DNA from: Agroathelia rolfsii
Taxonomy: Eukaryota; Basidiomycota; Agaricomycetes; Amylocorticiales; Amylocorticiaceae
Length of the DNA: 64,000 nucleotides
Direction: 5' to 3'
Assembly: GCA_018343915.1 (NCBI GenBank)
Contig: JABRWF010000004.1
Location: forward strand, 930,001-994,000
Below, piece by piece: positions 23,982 through 36,001 of this stretch. The stretch's first letter is position 1. Each line of letters opens with the position of its first letter. The translations under genes were made by a program, and so were the position numbers. The notes beneath the pieces were generated by a model. The model searched no databases. It worked only from the letters and a program-made list of their open reading frames with translations, and was not told where the DNA came from.

Positions 23982-26791
23982 TTAGTTAGGAGCTGGGAGG
24001 TAGCATGTCGAGGTGGGATCCGAAGGTCCGGACCATCCCACTGGAAGTATAAATCAGTCTGTTGAACTTAAAATGAGAAACCATAGTACTTACCACATTG
24101 CCAGCAGGTAAGCAAGCCAGAGGGATCGCTATAATGCGTCATGCGTTAAGAATGATTAAATCCCAGATATGGATGCAATTTTCACGTACTATTTCTTCTT
24201 GATGGTTAGGAGCTTTTCATAATTTTCCTCTCCCCAATAAGCATCTGTGGAAGGAAGAACGGTCGTCAGTGGCTGCGGGTTCTGAGATCTGAGTACTTGT
24301 GACAACGGATACATACTTTCCCAGTCCGACTGATAGACGTCACCCTCACTCTAGTTTAATGCAATCGTCGCAATAAACATCTAAGTCAAAAGTATTTGAG
24401 AATTGGGAACACACCATATATACGCCAGTGTTGGGCGATAGTTCCGTGAGAGTTTCGGTCAGGTTATGAACGAGAGAATATGCAGTAATAATATCAGCTT
24501 GTGTGCTGTTTGGGAGCCATGCTGAAGCTCCAGCAAACTATAGATAAACAAGTTTGAGGACAAAAAAGTCGAGGGCAAGACCGACGAAAGGGCTTACATG
24601 CCAGTAGGATTCCCTCCAGCCAGGTGTGACTGATGTCGCCTCCGTAGCATTGTACAGCGCAGGTGGGGTAACAGGGATGTATGCTTCAATGGGGCTGTTA
24701 AAGATTCCAACCAGAATATCCACCAGTTGGGCACTTGAGCTAGCATTGGTAAAGACGTCCTTCCCTATGAGGCGCGATCCCATGACCATCTCTTGTCCAA
24801 CGGGCTATACCATACAATCCATAAGTGTCAGGAGAAACATTATGCTGAGTTGGATTATACGTGCCGCTTGTGCTGAGACGAGGAACTGTTGGAAGAATTG
24901 CCAGTAAGATGCCACCTCAGCCATGCTTACAGTCCCACCATTGGCCCGTACGAAGCCCATGATAGGTTCCATGGATGTCTGAGCCTCGGCATTTGAGAGA
25001 AGAGGGTTAACGTAGACCATTCCCAGATTCTAATCCACATGTCAGTACGACAATTAGAGCATGAATATCGAGAGACTTACGCCCATATTTGTAATGTGAC
25101 CACCCCAGCCCTCTGACGCCCATTTTGCCGTATTGTTGACAACAATCTCATAAAAGCTCCTAGCCGTCGTAGAGTTTCCATTCAAAGACATGGACACCCT
25201 TCATCCCAGAGTAAGTACGCCTTCATAGCCGAAATATTATTAAGCTTACACTTGAAGTGAAACCCGAGGCTCCACGCTATAAGTGACATCTAAAACAACA
25301 CCGAATGTTCCTGGTCCTCCGCCTGCAATAAGAGCCGGTTTATATAATCTCTTTTCATTGGAAGATAACCATGACCAACCTCGCAAAGCAAACTAAGGCA
25401 TTTGATAAGTATTGAAGAGTGTTTGAAGTCTTGTTCGGAATAACTTACGAAAAGGTCCTCGTTCTGGCATGAGTTTGCAATACGCAGCTGCCCATCAGGC
25501 GTAACAACTGTGAACTGTACCTGCACATACAGTCTCAGCTGCATCTATCCGAGAATATCGATTCAATGTTATGCAGTCACTTACAACGCGATCCACTCCT
25601 AGACCATATACAGGCGATAGTACGCTGTGGCCACCACCCTAAATGATTAGTAATAATCGAAGGTAAATATACATTCAGCTATGCTGGAAGAGCTTTTACA
25701 AACCAGAATCCTATGCAAAATAAAATAAAATGTGAGGATAAGTAATACTTCGACCAAATCAAGACATACCATCCCCCAGCGGCTCCAACCGAAGAGGCAT
25801 AACCACCAATGAGAGTCGAGTTATTTTCTTCGGCGAACTGGTAAGCATCTTCGAACGGAACACCGGCCTATTTGCATCGGATCAGTTTTTGTGTAGATGA
25901 GGTGCGCTCAAGCAACGCCTTACCCCATAAGTCAAAGTACGGTAAGTTGCGGTCCTCGCGGAACAACCATGCGGAGTAAAGGAAGCATTAAAGGTCATCT
26001 ACAAGAAATGACATCAGCACAAAGAAAGTTCTTCAAGTTGACTGTTTTCTAACCGAGTCCAAATGACGAGTCTAAGGTGATGTGCTTATTAGATTAATGT
26101 ATAAACAACTACTTCAGGAAAAGAACTCACCCAAAGAGCAAGAGACCCCTTGATGCTGGAACGGCCCTTGAAATCATGACCAGAGTTCTTGATTGACAAG
26201 GGTACCCCTGCTCAAAATTATCATGGGTTATTCTAATACGAGAACGTGTTACGCACCTGTCGTTTTAGAGAAGTTAAATGCATACTGTACGTCACTTGCT
26301 GTGGCAACATCAATCTGTGAATATATCTTAGTGCCACGCCACACCTATATAATCAAACCAAACAACTCACATAATATGGTGCAACACTGCCTTGCAAACA
26401 AGTCGCATTGGAGACACCGGTGTTAGTTAGACACCCTTGATCTGTGCTCTGGCATGTCTCCCACTGAGGCTATTGATTTCGTGTATATTCAGCAAACGTA
26501 AGACATTAGCACACATAATCTAATAATGACCTGCATGAATGCTCCAAAAATTCCAGACCGGAACATAGGATTAGTGGAATTAGTTTCAATCGTAGCACAG
26601 GCATTCTGCTCCATCGAGACATCCAGCCCGTTATATTCGGTGAAGCATGGGAGAGATATAGGGGTGCCTTGAGCTAGACGTCCACCAACACTGCTGTTTA
26701 GAGCCTGCCACTGAGCTGTGGAGACACTAGCAGCTGAAATGATATCAGAGGTAATAAGCAAAGAAAGGGAGAGTAGTCCAATAGAAATCAT
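23982..26791 (-). CDS. FAD-linked oxidase, berberine-bridge-enzyme type, copy 2
   Basis: Paralogue of the copy at 16324-19144, same orientation and same exon plan, and it appears intact. ATG at about 26791 begins MISIGLLSLSLL, a signal peptide. The N-terminal region, SGHD flavin-attachment motif, SSVGAAGGW...GGGHS and VTPDGQLRIANSC are shared with copy 1. Differences cluster in the exon around 26240-26400 and in the 3' half. The C-terminus again reads PSGLFTCWQ-like and ends in PAPN*, here with TAA rather than TAG. The 7-nt microexon is conserved at about 25704-25710. Both copies keep the catalytic scaffold, so a retained and perhaps diverging function is more likely than decay. Substrate unknown. 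Confidence 0.9.
25704..25710 (-). other. Predicted 7-nt microexon in FAD oxidase copy 2
   Basis: The same GATTCTG exon as in copy 1, flanked by gcatag and gtttgt. Its conservation is not independent evidence, because this tract is nearly identical between the copies. Confidence 0.55.
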
Positions 26792-28638
26792 GGGAACGAT
26801 GGATGTTAATGGATCGAATGAGGCTGTTTGCCTTTATATCATTTGGCAGGGACCCCTTTTCGTGATACGAAGTCATAACATGCTCCCAAATATTGCAGGT
26901 GAGTTGACTCCAGAGAGATCATTTTGATTAAAAAAAAACGTAGTTAGGCCACATTCCTCGCGTACTCAGGATGACTGATGCATAATGTGATCAAAAAGTC
27001 GACATAGAGGGAACGTGATCGTACCGGCGCCTGACAAAACGAAAGCGAAGGTCTCAGGAACTTGGTACGGTAATAATTCGCGGTTTACATGCCTAGTACC
27101 TGCAAATATGTCCTGGACGGTGAACGTCAGAGCCCGACGGCTGATGCCCTGTTCGGCTTACAATCTAATCAGCAGTTACCTGAGACTCAGGATGTTTGCG
27201 CCAAAGATCAAGACAAAAATAAAGAGCTACGAAGCCATCACCTTGTCTCACGAAGCGTAAGCGATCTCAGGTGAGATAGGAATGAAGCGTCGTATAGGAT
27301 GCGTTTCGATCACAGTTGTATTGACACCGATGGTTATGCCTGGAGGTGATGCTTCCTTTTTCAACCGTTGAGCTAGCTCCGATTCATAATATGTACGTTG
27401 GTTATTCTAGTTGCGCATCAATGCATCAGTAACCACAGACACAGCACACGGCAAGAAACGACAGACCAAGACCATTCCATGGAATGACATCGAGCCCGCT
27501 AACCGACGGACCAATTCGCTAATTGAGAACGTAAGGATAAGAATGCTTGAGGCCTGAGAATCAAAAGGCCATCACCAGTATTGCTGTACAACATGTGATA
27601 GTGCCAGTATGTCAATAATTCCAGGTAACTCGCTACTAACCAAATGCCGGGGAACAAGTAAAACAACATCTACGCAGAAGCCTCTAGCAATGGGGATGAA
27701 ATTAAGAAACCTGACCCGACAAAATATTGAAATGATAGAAACGGCTATTTTGCTGTGAGAGGCCTCTACTGAACCCAGGCTCCGCTACTAGAATTTGATG
27801 CGTACCAGTGCATCCTAAAGTCCGGGATACGGAAACCGAGCCAACTGGTGGCAATACATAAGCCGCTGGATGACGTGAGTGCTCGAAGAGATTTCAGATT
27901 TCAAGTACGATGCATACAGAAATAGAAGTGAAGACTTCCGGATCTCCAGGACTACCTCGGGCAACTTGTGCCTGTCTAATCATGAACGTGACCCATTCAG
28001 TCAGGATCGTTTATTGCAAACTGTCTTGGCAATAGTATGACCGAGCTCAATTACGTGCTGTTGTGAGAAAAAAGCTGACACGTGACCGGCACTGATTACG
28101 TGCACTAGCTGACCCTATCTGTGATGTTTGCGATAACGAATGTACCACTGGCACTAATTCAATACCATTCAATTCCTTACTATTAATACGAATGGTCGCG
28201 AGGGTAGTCCATTGCTATCTTATGCGTCATGGCGTATCATGCAACCTATGGGTAAACATCTGTATTTTCGTGGTACGGTTTCGTTTATCGATCGTTCATG
28301 CGTTTGAAGCACCGCGATACAAAACAAGCGGGGTTTTGTTTTCATATTTATCACTGCTCAGTAGTAGTCCAAATCGGTTTACTGTCACGAATGGATTGCT
28401 GTCATATTACTGATGGACTGGAATGGTTTGTGTGCTCTAATTCCATCCAACTTGAATACATGGGAAAGTTCAGGTAGACTGACATCATCGCGACTCTAAT
28501 GCTTTCCATAACATACATCTATTAATTGGTGTATTTCGCCAGTTGGAGTTCGTGTTCAGAGAAGGATTCACATTGAGATATTTCACTATTTGATATCAAA
28601 TACAGGGACGTTTGCACTGTTCTACTATTTTCTTTCTC
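26792..28638. other. Intergenic region upstream of FAD oxidase copy 2
   Basis: To about 28060 this is the duplicated upstream flank. The rest, to the AKR stop, is AT-rich with no gene. Short ORFs at 27015-27274 and 28192-28413 show no family features. Confidence 0.5.
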
Positions 28639-29807
28639 TTAATCAAAGATATCTTTGTGCTATAAAAAAGATAATTATAAGAGAATGGCGGCAGTCGATT
28701 CTAACTAAGACTTACGAAGAATCGTTGATAGTGGGTCTCTGAGGCAGCTTCAAGGTCGGAAATTTCCTTCTCAGTGAGATTTGGCAGTGATGGGACGGCA
28801 AGAACCTCTGCCATGCGCTCTGGTTTGGAGGTAGTTCTATAAGCGAAGATAATACATCAGAAGGCATTCAGCGTTAGAAGTAACTTGAATGTTACGAACG
28901 TGACCAAGATGATGTCTCGCTGAAGTTGCCATTTCGTAAGGATCTGTCCGGCTGTCACAGGTTTACCGAAATCCTTCTCTACACGAGCGCGAATGGACTC
29001 CAGTATTCCATTTATGGGCCCATTCTCGACACGGAAAAGAGGTGTAAGTCCAGCATAGGACTGAGTAACAATACCATTGGACTTATGTAATGCAAGTAGA
29101 TCATGAGACTTCTTCAGCACATAAGGATGGAACTCGATCTGCGAGACACATCAACATGCAGAGCTTTAAACGGAACCATGTTGTCCAACTAACCTGATTG
29201 AGGGTAGGTGGAATAGTGGCGACTTCGAGCACCCATTGCAGTTGCTTGATGTTGAAGTTGCTTACACCGATAGATTTAGTCAAACCGAGTCGATGAGCCT
29301 CTTCAAGGCCCTTCCAGGCCGCTTTGACTGTCTCTTCCGTTTGATAGAAGAGAGGAGTATGTATCAAATACATATCGACATAATCGACTTTAATCGTCAA
29401 AGAAATTTAGAAAAAAGCTATTGTTACAAACCACATCAAACGTTCGTTTACCTTTCAAATTTTTAAGCGATTCCCTTAGCAAAGACACAGGTGTCTGGCC
29501 TTCGACAGGTTTGCCCAACTTTGTGGTGATATACAGAGAAGACCTTGGAACACCCGCAGCAGCGATGCCTTCCCCAGTAAATGCCTCATTTCCATACAGT
29601 TGCGCAGAGTCAATAGCAGTCATGCCATTCTTGATTGCAACTTCAGCTGCTGCAGCGGAATCCTTTGAGAAAAGCGCTGTCCCACATCCGAAGAATATCT
29701 AATCATCTCATTTCGTGAACACGACTTCATGGATAAAAATAGCAATCGTAACTGACCCATGGGATAGAGTTTCCGTCGCTCAGTTTCACTGTCGGTAAGG
29801 CAGCCAT
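28639..29807 (-). CDS. Aldo/keto reductase
   Basis: NADPH-dependent reductase of carbonyl compounds, cytosolic, with the TIM-barrel AKR fold. ATG at 29807 gives MAALPTVKLSDGNSIPW. The tetrad is complete: Asp and Tyr in MTAIDSAQLYGNE, Lys in ITTKLGKP and His in YLIHTPLF. Downstream are GLTKSIGVSNFNIKQLQWVLE and HPYVLKK, then GIVTQSYAGLTPLF and VTAGQILTKWQLQRDIILVT, and finally a C-terminus with PERMAEVLAVPSLPNLTEKE. Four to five introns, about 310 residues. The end is uncertain: reading through gives FFVSLS* at 28706, whereas a gtaagt...tatag intron gives FFHKDIFD* at 28639; I prefer the spliced form because the donor is perfect. It lies next to FAD oxidase copy 2 on the same strand. Confidence 0.92.
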
Positions 29808-31766
29808 GTTGTGCAGATAGCGATGTAAGTTATCAAGTACCAGAGTTGGCCGGCCGGGTCGGAATAGCGTCTTTATATGGTTGTTACCAGCAGTTCTCAG
29901 TTCTTGTCTAGAATGGCAGTCATCTGAGGACCTGGACTTCAATAGAATAATCACCCGACCCCGGGTGGCATTTATAAGCCAAATTACAAAATTAGATTTC
30001 TTAGCTCGGTCAAGGAAAAATAGAGGCATTCAGGCAGAATGGTAGCACTGTTTGAACCTCTTTCGATCAGGTGATTTCAATCAGACACTAAGAACGCTTA
30101 TCACAACCTGGCAGTACCCGTAGCTAGCATCTCAGCATAATGAATAATCATTGACTGAGGACAGCTTTATGTATAATAGAAGAATCCCTGGCAGAGGTGC
30201 CGCGCCCGTCGGGCTCGTTAGGCTTGTGACAACTGTGAACATAAAAGCTTCCGGCGGGCCGGCCCTACCGCTACATCAACTTCAAGATTTCACGCAAGCT
30301 GAATGGCTTTATGAATGTCCTGCAAAGGACTGACCTAGGTTAATGGCTCCTCAACAGAGCTTTAGCTGAGGCAATTTCAAGTATTCTTGGGCCAAGTCAG
30401 TGCTGATACTGGCCGTAGCAATCGAAGTTGCTAAAGCGCTTATGACTCGGGTGATTGAATTCGAAAACTCATTGACACCAGTATCTGTATGAATCAAACG
30501 ATCAAACTCCATTTGAACGCCCACAGGCAGAGTAAATCGATCTTCGGCTATACAGCGTGACATAGATTAAGATAATGATGAACACGTTGGACCGCAGTCA
30601 CAGTGGGCCAATTATTTCCCTCCAGTGAATTTCAAACATGATTAGATGTTTAATACATTGCTATGCCTCCGGCAACATTACAAGTTTTGTGGTTGATTCA
30701 GCTGACTTCAACCGATGCCCGAGCTGCTTTATCAGCTAGTGCTCAGCTTTAGTAGGGTGGGGACGGTGCCTTGATGAATCTGAGAATAGTGGCTACTATT
30801 CGTGGCACGAGTATGTTCGGTGGGCTTATGTATCATTGCATCTTTTGGATAGCGACAGTGATAACTATTATAGCTACGAGGTACCGACATGCATAGTCAA
30901 AACTCATCTAAGCCAAGGGCGTTACATGTGAAAATGTTGTTGCAACCAGGCTCGCACTACCTAGGCACCCAAAAAAGGTAGGACAATTGCAAAGACCTTT
31001 TGCAACTGCGCGTGTCAGAGTGCGGATCGTCCAGCTCCGGTGAATCCAATGCAACTCGAACTGACGCTTACTTGACATCTAGCGAACACGTAAATACTCC
31101 AAAAGGCACAGCCATACTGAATGAGCAACCACTGACAAAAGCACCCTAAAATAACTTGGATTTAACGGTACATCAGAATTTTTTGGCTGTTGACGCCATC
31201 ACGGCGTCAACGATCACAGCGCATCAGATTTTTGGTGACAAGATCCATAAGAAGTTACTGTTCCGAAGTCTGTAAGGGGATATGGGCTTGAGTTGCAGCT
31301 CCCAAAGGATATTCTGGGTATAATGTACCTTAAATAGAGAACCGCGTAACCAGGAAATGATATACATGTAGCGAGTTTGACTGTCCTCACGCTGGGGCAA
31401 AATATGAAGCTTATGCAGTTTTAATCATTCAATATCAATAACCCCGTGATCTACTAGTGGTGGAGCTATGTCTACTACCAGCACAGACAACAGAGACAAC
31501 CGTTCGCAACAGACCTGCTGTAAAATGGAACACGTTGAAGGATCAAAGCGATTTCTATCGCTGGTTCACAGCAATACACAGAGAAATCCGCAGCACTTAA
31601 CGGAGTGGTTGTATTTGGAAAGGCCATGAAGTTGGGGCTCATTTCATTAGTATCACTAAACGACAAAGAAATAAAACTAGGAGCAACGATGCGACTGGGT
31701 AGGCGATTGATAGTCATGACCGCGATCCAGGCGTTGAAAATGATTGGTTAAGTCCGTGTAATGGAG
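29808..31766. other. Intergenic region, AKR to IKS1
   Basis: A spacer of almost 2 kb without a supportable gene. It contains a perfect 9-bp hairpin at 31189-31211 and an imperfect direct repeat around catcaga(a)tttttggc/tgac at about 31171 and 31224. A short minus-strand ORF (30351-30563) is not called. Confidence 0.5.
31189..31211. repeat. Perfect 9-bp hairpin
   Basis: GTTGACGCC and GGCGTCAAC are separated by five bases. It is not followed by a T-run and there is no gene within 500 bp, so a terminator role is not supported. Confidence 0.45.
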
Positions 31767-34446
31767 TCAATTCCAAGACATCCATTTAACGGCTCCTATA
31801 TGCAACATCGCCAAAATACCAGATGACGGGAGGTTGTCAGTAAGTGAATCTGCAACAGCCAGGGAAATCAGAATGGCTCCAAGCCAGCGGTGTTCCGAAA
31901 ATGATGGTATTGTTAAAATCTGTGAGAGTTGGTAAATCAAGGTCGTTAGATGCGATGTCCATGACCATGGAGTAAGCGCAAAAACAAGCCTTAGCGACGA
32001 GTAGACATGATTTGATAGCTCTGGGACCAGTAACCGAACGGAAGATGCGCAGCCATGTAGGCTGTATTGGGGTCTGCCCTAGGACAGGTTTGGGTGGCTT
32101 ATCCTTCACAACAGTTGTTGCGCCAGACATATTTGCTTCCTTGGTATCGGCACTATGAATGATATCCAGAGGGCTACTGCTCCGTCGCCGAGGCACAGGT
32201 ATCAACGAAGTTGTCGCATTAGGGGCCATGACATGTTCCGATAATGGGCTTAACTAGGTTACACTCATCAGCACCATAGACTTATTCTGTCAACTGGTAG
32301 TCACATACTCTGCCCTCTCTCAAAGCTCCGGCTACCCTATCGCATGAAGGCCTTGAAGCAGGGGGAATACTAAGCAAACCTTCGAGCAGAACCAGGTAAG
32401 TAACTGGGAGTCTCCTCGTTTCAAAGACAGATGCGAAGGCCTGTGTTGATTTGAACCTAATACAAATAACGAATGGTGCTTAACATCATTCATTTAATAT
32501 TTCCGATTGCAACGCACCCGGAATACGATAAAATTTCAGCCTCCAATCTATCAATCCTCTTGCTTTCTGTTCCGGCATTGGTTTCCGACGCGAAGGTATA
32601 AGGCAATCGGAAGAATAGCATCTTATGTAAAATCATGCCCAGAGCCCACATATCCGCTTTCGAATTGATTTGCTGCAAGAGACCAGTTTCTGGGTTCGGT
32701 AATGTTTCGGGAGCCGTATATTCTAGGCTATGCGCACTTTAGAGGGTATCCAGGTAGTCTGTAAACTGATACGCACGTCCCGGTATTGCCCGAGCGAGGA
32801 CGAGACATGCGCAACATGTCCCGCGATGTTCCAAAATCAGATAACATGGCTCGTGGACTAAATGGAGAAAATATTGTGAATATTCAAAATTCTCAGCAAT
32901 TGGTTGAACCCACATGAGTCGACCATCATCCCAAGTTAGCAACACATTCCCTGGCTGTCAGGTATGTAAGTACCACAGAAATCCCCTAAAACCGATCACT
33001 CGGACCTTCAAGTCCAGATGCAGAATGGATTTATTATGCTAATTGCTCGTACATGAGTAAAGCAGTGGCGAATTATGCCGAAGACGTCTTACCAAAAACG
33101 AAAGACCCTCAACAATATCCGAGAAGATACTGTGAACTTCTTCCGCGCTGAACAAATGGATAGACTTCAAGCTGTCTGCCGATGTCCTGGTTCTGTTGTC
33201 AGATAGTGTCAGCAGATATTACAGCAGCATTACCTTCCGTTAAATCGAGAGTCAAAATCTCGTTTCATGCTCGCCCTGTCTTCGGGTGCTGCACGTTGCA
33301 TCGCACGGAAGGCACGAATTCGAGCTGCGCGAGAATATGGGTCGTCCTCTTCTTGGATGGCTGCGGGACTATCATGTGAAGAAGACGAAGCGGGAAGTGG
33401 TGTTGCTGATGCCGTAGGTGTTAGGAGGGGGTTCTTGTGGGACGCTGGAACAGCATGTGTCGTAGAAGGCGCATCTCCGAGTCGCATGGAGATAAAATCG
33501 TCGAGGCTAAAAGTGGCTTCAGCTAGATACCAAACTACTAAAAGGAGACGCAGGACCTTCCACCTTCAGCCCACTGCATCAATACGCTGCAGATCTTCAT
33601 TAGTCTATTGTACGCCATACGTCACGCCATTAACATACTGTAAAGTAGGAATTCTTGGCCCAAAAGATGAGAATTGGCAACACTCCAGCCAAGAATGGTG
33701 ATACGTGATGATATTCGGATGTTGAAGAGATTCCAAGAGTCGTACTTCGCGTAGGATACTAAGGAGATACGAATCGGATTCACCTACAGCTATCTTCTTG
33801 ACAGCGAAGTGACCCAGCGAGTTGCCATTCAGGACATGCTTTCAGAAGAAAGGTTTTAGATCAGGGTGCGCGGTAGTTACTGATCTGAGGATGACTAACC
33901 TGGCATAAGAATACGCTTCCATTAGCCCCCATTCCCAGTTTGTATTCCTACCGAAACATGATGCACTTGAGCAAGGAGCTTGCAAACGATAGAACACACA
34001 GAAGAGCATGCCTCTCTGAAGAATGCTTCGAAATATCCATCGGCCATGGCACTTTTTGGGAAGCTAGTGCCACTGCCTTCGGGTACATCATCATTGCTAC
34101 GCTCGGAAAGGGGAGGTGTCGCTGGCCGTGAGGATGATTCGTGTGCCACTTCGAGGAGCTGGAAATAGTTTGCAGCCCTGTCCCATTCATCGCGACTACG
34201 ACCGTTTGAGGACGTCAGACCGTCCTGTTCAAAAGGCCTATGGCAATAGGGGCAGGAGCCTTCTGAATGTGAGGGAGCGGGTGGAGTTGAGTTCCGGATA
34301 GATAATGCATGAGATTGAGGGTTATATAGAACAACTTGGTTGGACAAGTGATAGATTGGTTGCCAGTTGTCCGTGTTAGGAGCATGGACGACGGCATTAG
34401 TAGATTCAGATGAGTGGGGACCACGATGAGAGATTTGAAGTGACAT
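31767..34446 (-). CDS. IKS1: Serine/threonine protein kinase, IKS1 family, with C-terminal membrane segments
   Basis: Fungal kinase of the IKS1 group. ATG at 34446 (MSLQISHRGPHSS). The N-terminal region carries CPYCHRPF, a possible zinc-binding pair. The kinase domain starts with GANGSVFLCQH and FAVKKIAVG, and REVRLLESLQHPNIITYHHSWLE is the alpha-C region. A long Pro/Ser insertion (about 33250-33490) separates the lobes. The catalytic loop is HLDLK, with a DFGTSRDM activation segment, YTAPE, and ADMWALGMILHKMLFFRLPY. After FKSTQAFASVFE the reading continues by splicing REGR to LSPLSEHVMAPN (intron about 32230-32285) into a tail with RRRSSSPLDII and hydrophobic segments (AIKSCLLVAKACFCAYSM, then LGAILISLAVADS). 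It ends VKWMSWN* at 31767. The tail is easily mistaken for a separate gene starting at 32229. Confidence 0.9.
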
Positions 34447-34737
34447 GAGTAAAACAAAACAAGAAATCCAGATATGATTGAGTATTTTATGGAGTATGTA
34501 TCCGTGACTATTTGTATTGAACTTGCACTTAAAAGGTCCTCAAGGCTTTACGTGAAATAGTTGGTGTAGCCCGGGGTGATGTCAGTTGAATCGTTGCATG
34601 ACCCGTTAAAGGTGGCTGTATTAGAAGCATTTACCCGCCACCGCCACCGCCACCAACAGCCACCACGCTTCGTCTCACTGCAGGGAATTGCTGTATACCT
34701 GGACTCAGCCTGTCTCTGCCCACGACATTTTACAAAC

Positions 34738-35202
34738 ATGCCGCTGCCCTTCGACCTCTGCGCACGCATGCAAAATGCTTTTCGTGCAAGGCACTATCGC
34801 CTAGGCGTTGATCATACCACACAGAACCTTGGCGTACTGTCCATTCTGCTTCGCGCTGGCTTCATTTCCAACCTTACTCGTGGTACAATTGAAGCACCCT
34901 CACCCTCCCGCTTCTTAGAAGTCGGCCCCTCAGAGCGTCGCATATGGGCAGACCTCAAATATCGTGACGACCGCCCCGTCCTAACACATATGAGCCTCAT
35001 CAGCAAACCAAGCAAGCGTGTTCACATGGACCTGTCCGAAATTCGAAGACTTTGTAGTGGACGAAGTGTACGCGATGTGCGACCATTAGGCATGGGCGAG
35101 GTTGCAGTCATTCGAACGAGAAATAAGGAGTATGAATGGCTAGAGGCTAGAGAGGCACTGCAACTTGGGCTGAGTGGAGAGGTTATTTGTCGTGCACGGT
35201 GA
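34738..35202 (+). CDS. MRPS8: Mitochondrial ribosomal protein uS8m
   Basis: Small-subunit protein of the mitochondrial ribosome. ATG at 34738 gives MPLPFDLCARMQNAFRARHY, the usual fungal start. It continues QNLGVLSILLRAGFISNLTRGT and ERRIWADLKYRDDRPVLTHM, and ends in the conserved S8 C-terminal block (MGEVAVIRTRNKEYEWLEAREAL). 154 residues, no intron. The frame is open upstream to an in-frame ATG at 34576, which would add 54 non-conserved residues; the family length argues for 34738. It is read divergently from IKS1, with 291 bp between the two starts, so they share a short promoter region. Confidence 0.92.
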   Translation: MPLPFDLCARMQNAFRARHYRLGVDHTTQNLGVLSILLRAGFISNLTRGTIEAPSPSRFLEVGPSERRIWADLKYRDDRPVLTHMSLISKPSKRVHMDLSEIRRLCSGRSVRDVRPLGMGEVAVIRTRNKEYEWLEAREALQLGLSGEVICRAR

Positions 35203-36001
35203 TGGTATGTCCCCACTAAATTATTTATATTTCGTTTACATTCATAATAACTAGTTTCAGCGTTCAATACATTATAAATACTATATTTCTGTCTGGGCAG
35301 ACGTACCTGGGTAATCGCTGTCAGCCGTTTGCCATTTCCAAGTGACTAATACCATTTGTAGTTCTTAATCCATTTACTTTGCACTTCTACTCTTAGTGTG
35401 ATAGTTGAACGATATATCATGCCTAAATGACTTAAAAAAGCCAAGGCTTAGAATCTTACCCACTTTTTGGATACCTGGGACTTGTCTGCAACATCCTTGA
35501 CAACTCATAATGCATGAAATTTGCCTCGGCCACGTCTAACAGCGCGTTTCCCGATATTGGGGCTGATAATTCTATTGTATTTTTTCCTCCAGTTAATCTA
35601 ACACCTGCTCCTTCGTTCAGTCATATCCGACGGCTTCGAACTCGTCAACACTTGCATTATATCATCAAGAACTTTAGCCACCATCCAAAGCGAGCTTGCA
35701 TTTCACCAAGTGGAGTGAAGTAAAACAATAAATGTGAAAAGCGATCATGGCTTTCTTAAGCTCTTTCTCGGCAATAATACTCGTCGACGCTAGGTTTCCA
35801 GTATAACTGAACAAATCATCCTGTTCAGGAGCTTTTTGTGAACTATTCCCGATGCTGTTCTGAAATCGGCTGCTTTTCAATCGACAAGAAATAAGTTTAT
35901 TGCTAGACTTCAGTGTCTATTGTACAAGTTCCAGGGTAATCATATATTCATCGCTAGCTTTTTCTTTGATAATCCTCCCAGTTGTTCTTTGCTAAATCTA
36001 T
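35203..36001. other. Convergent intergenic region, uS8m and GH7
   Basis: About 800 bp holding both 3' ends. Small ORFs at 35514-35880 lack any family signal. No repeat seen. Confidence 0.5.

Larger units (their letters stand above)
23790..28060. repeat. Tandem segmental duplication, unit 2
   Basis: Direct-repeat partner of about 16120-20800, containing FAD oxidase copy 2. Identity varies sharply along its length: about 99% by eye including introns in 25470-26240, about 80-85% in the 3' half of the gene, and lower and patchy upstream of the start codon. Ends are approximate. Confidence 0.75.

Noticed and set aside
30351..30563. 70-residue minus-strand ORF
   Set aside because: Short, without any motif, in an otherwise gene-free spacer.
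32098..32229. Separate gene starting at ATG 32229
   Set aside because: Splicing places this frame in line with the kinase C-terminus upstream; only about 50 bp separate it from the kinase frame, too short for a promoter.
34576..34737. 54-residue N-terminal extension of uS8m
   Set aside because: The conserved family start is MPLPFDLCARMQ at 34738; the extension is His/Pro-rich and unconserved.
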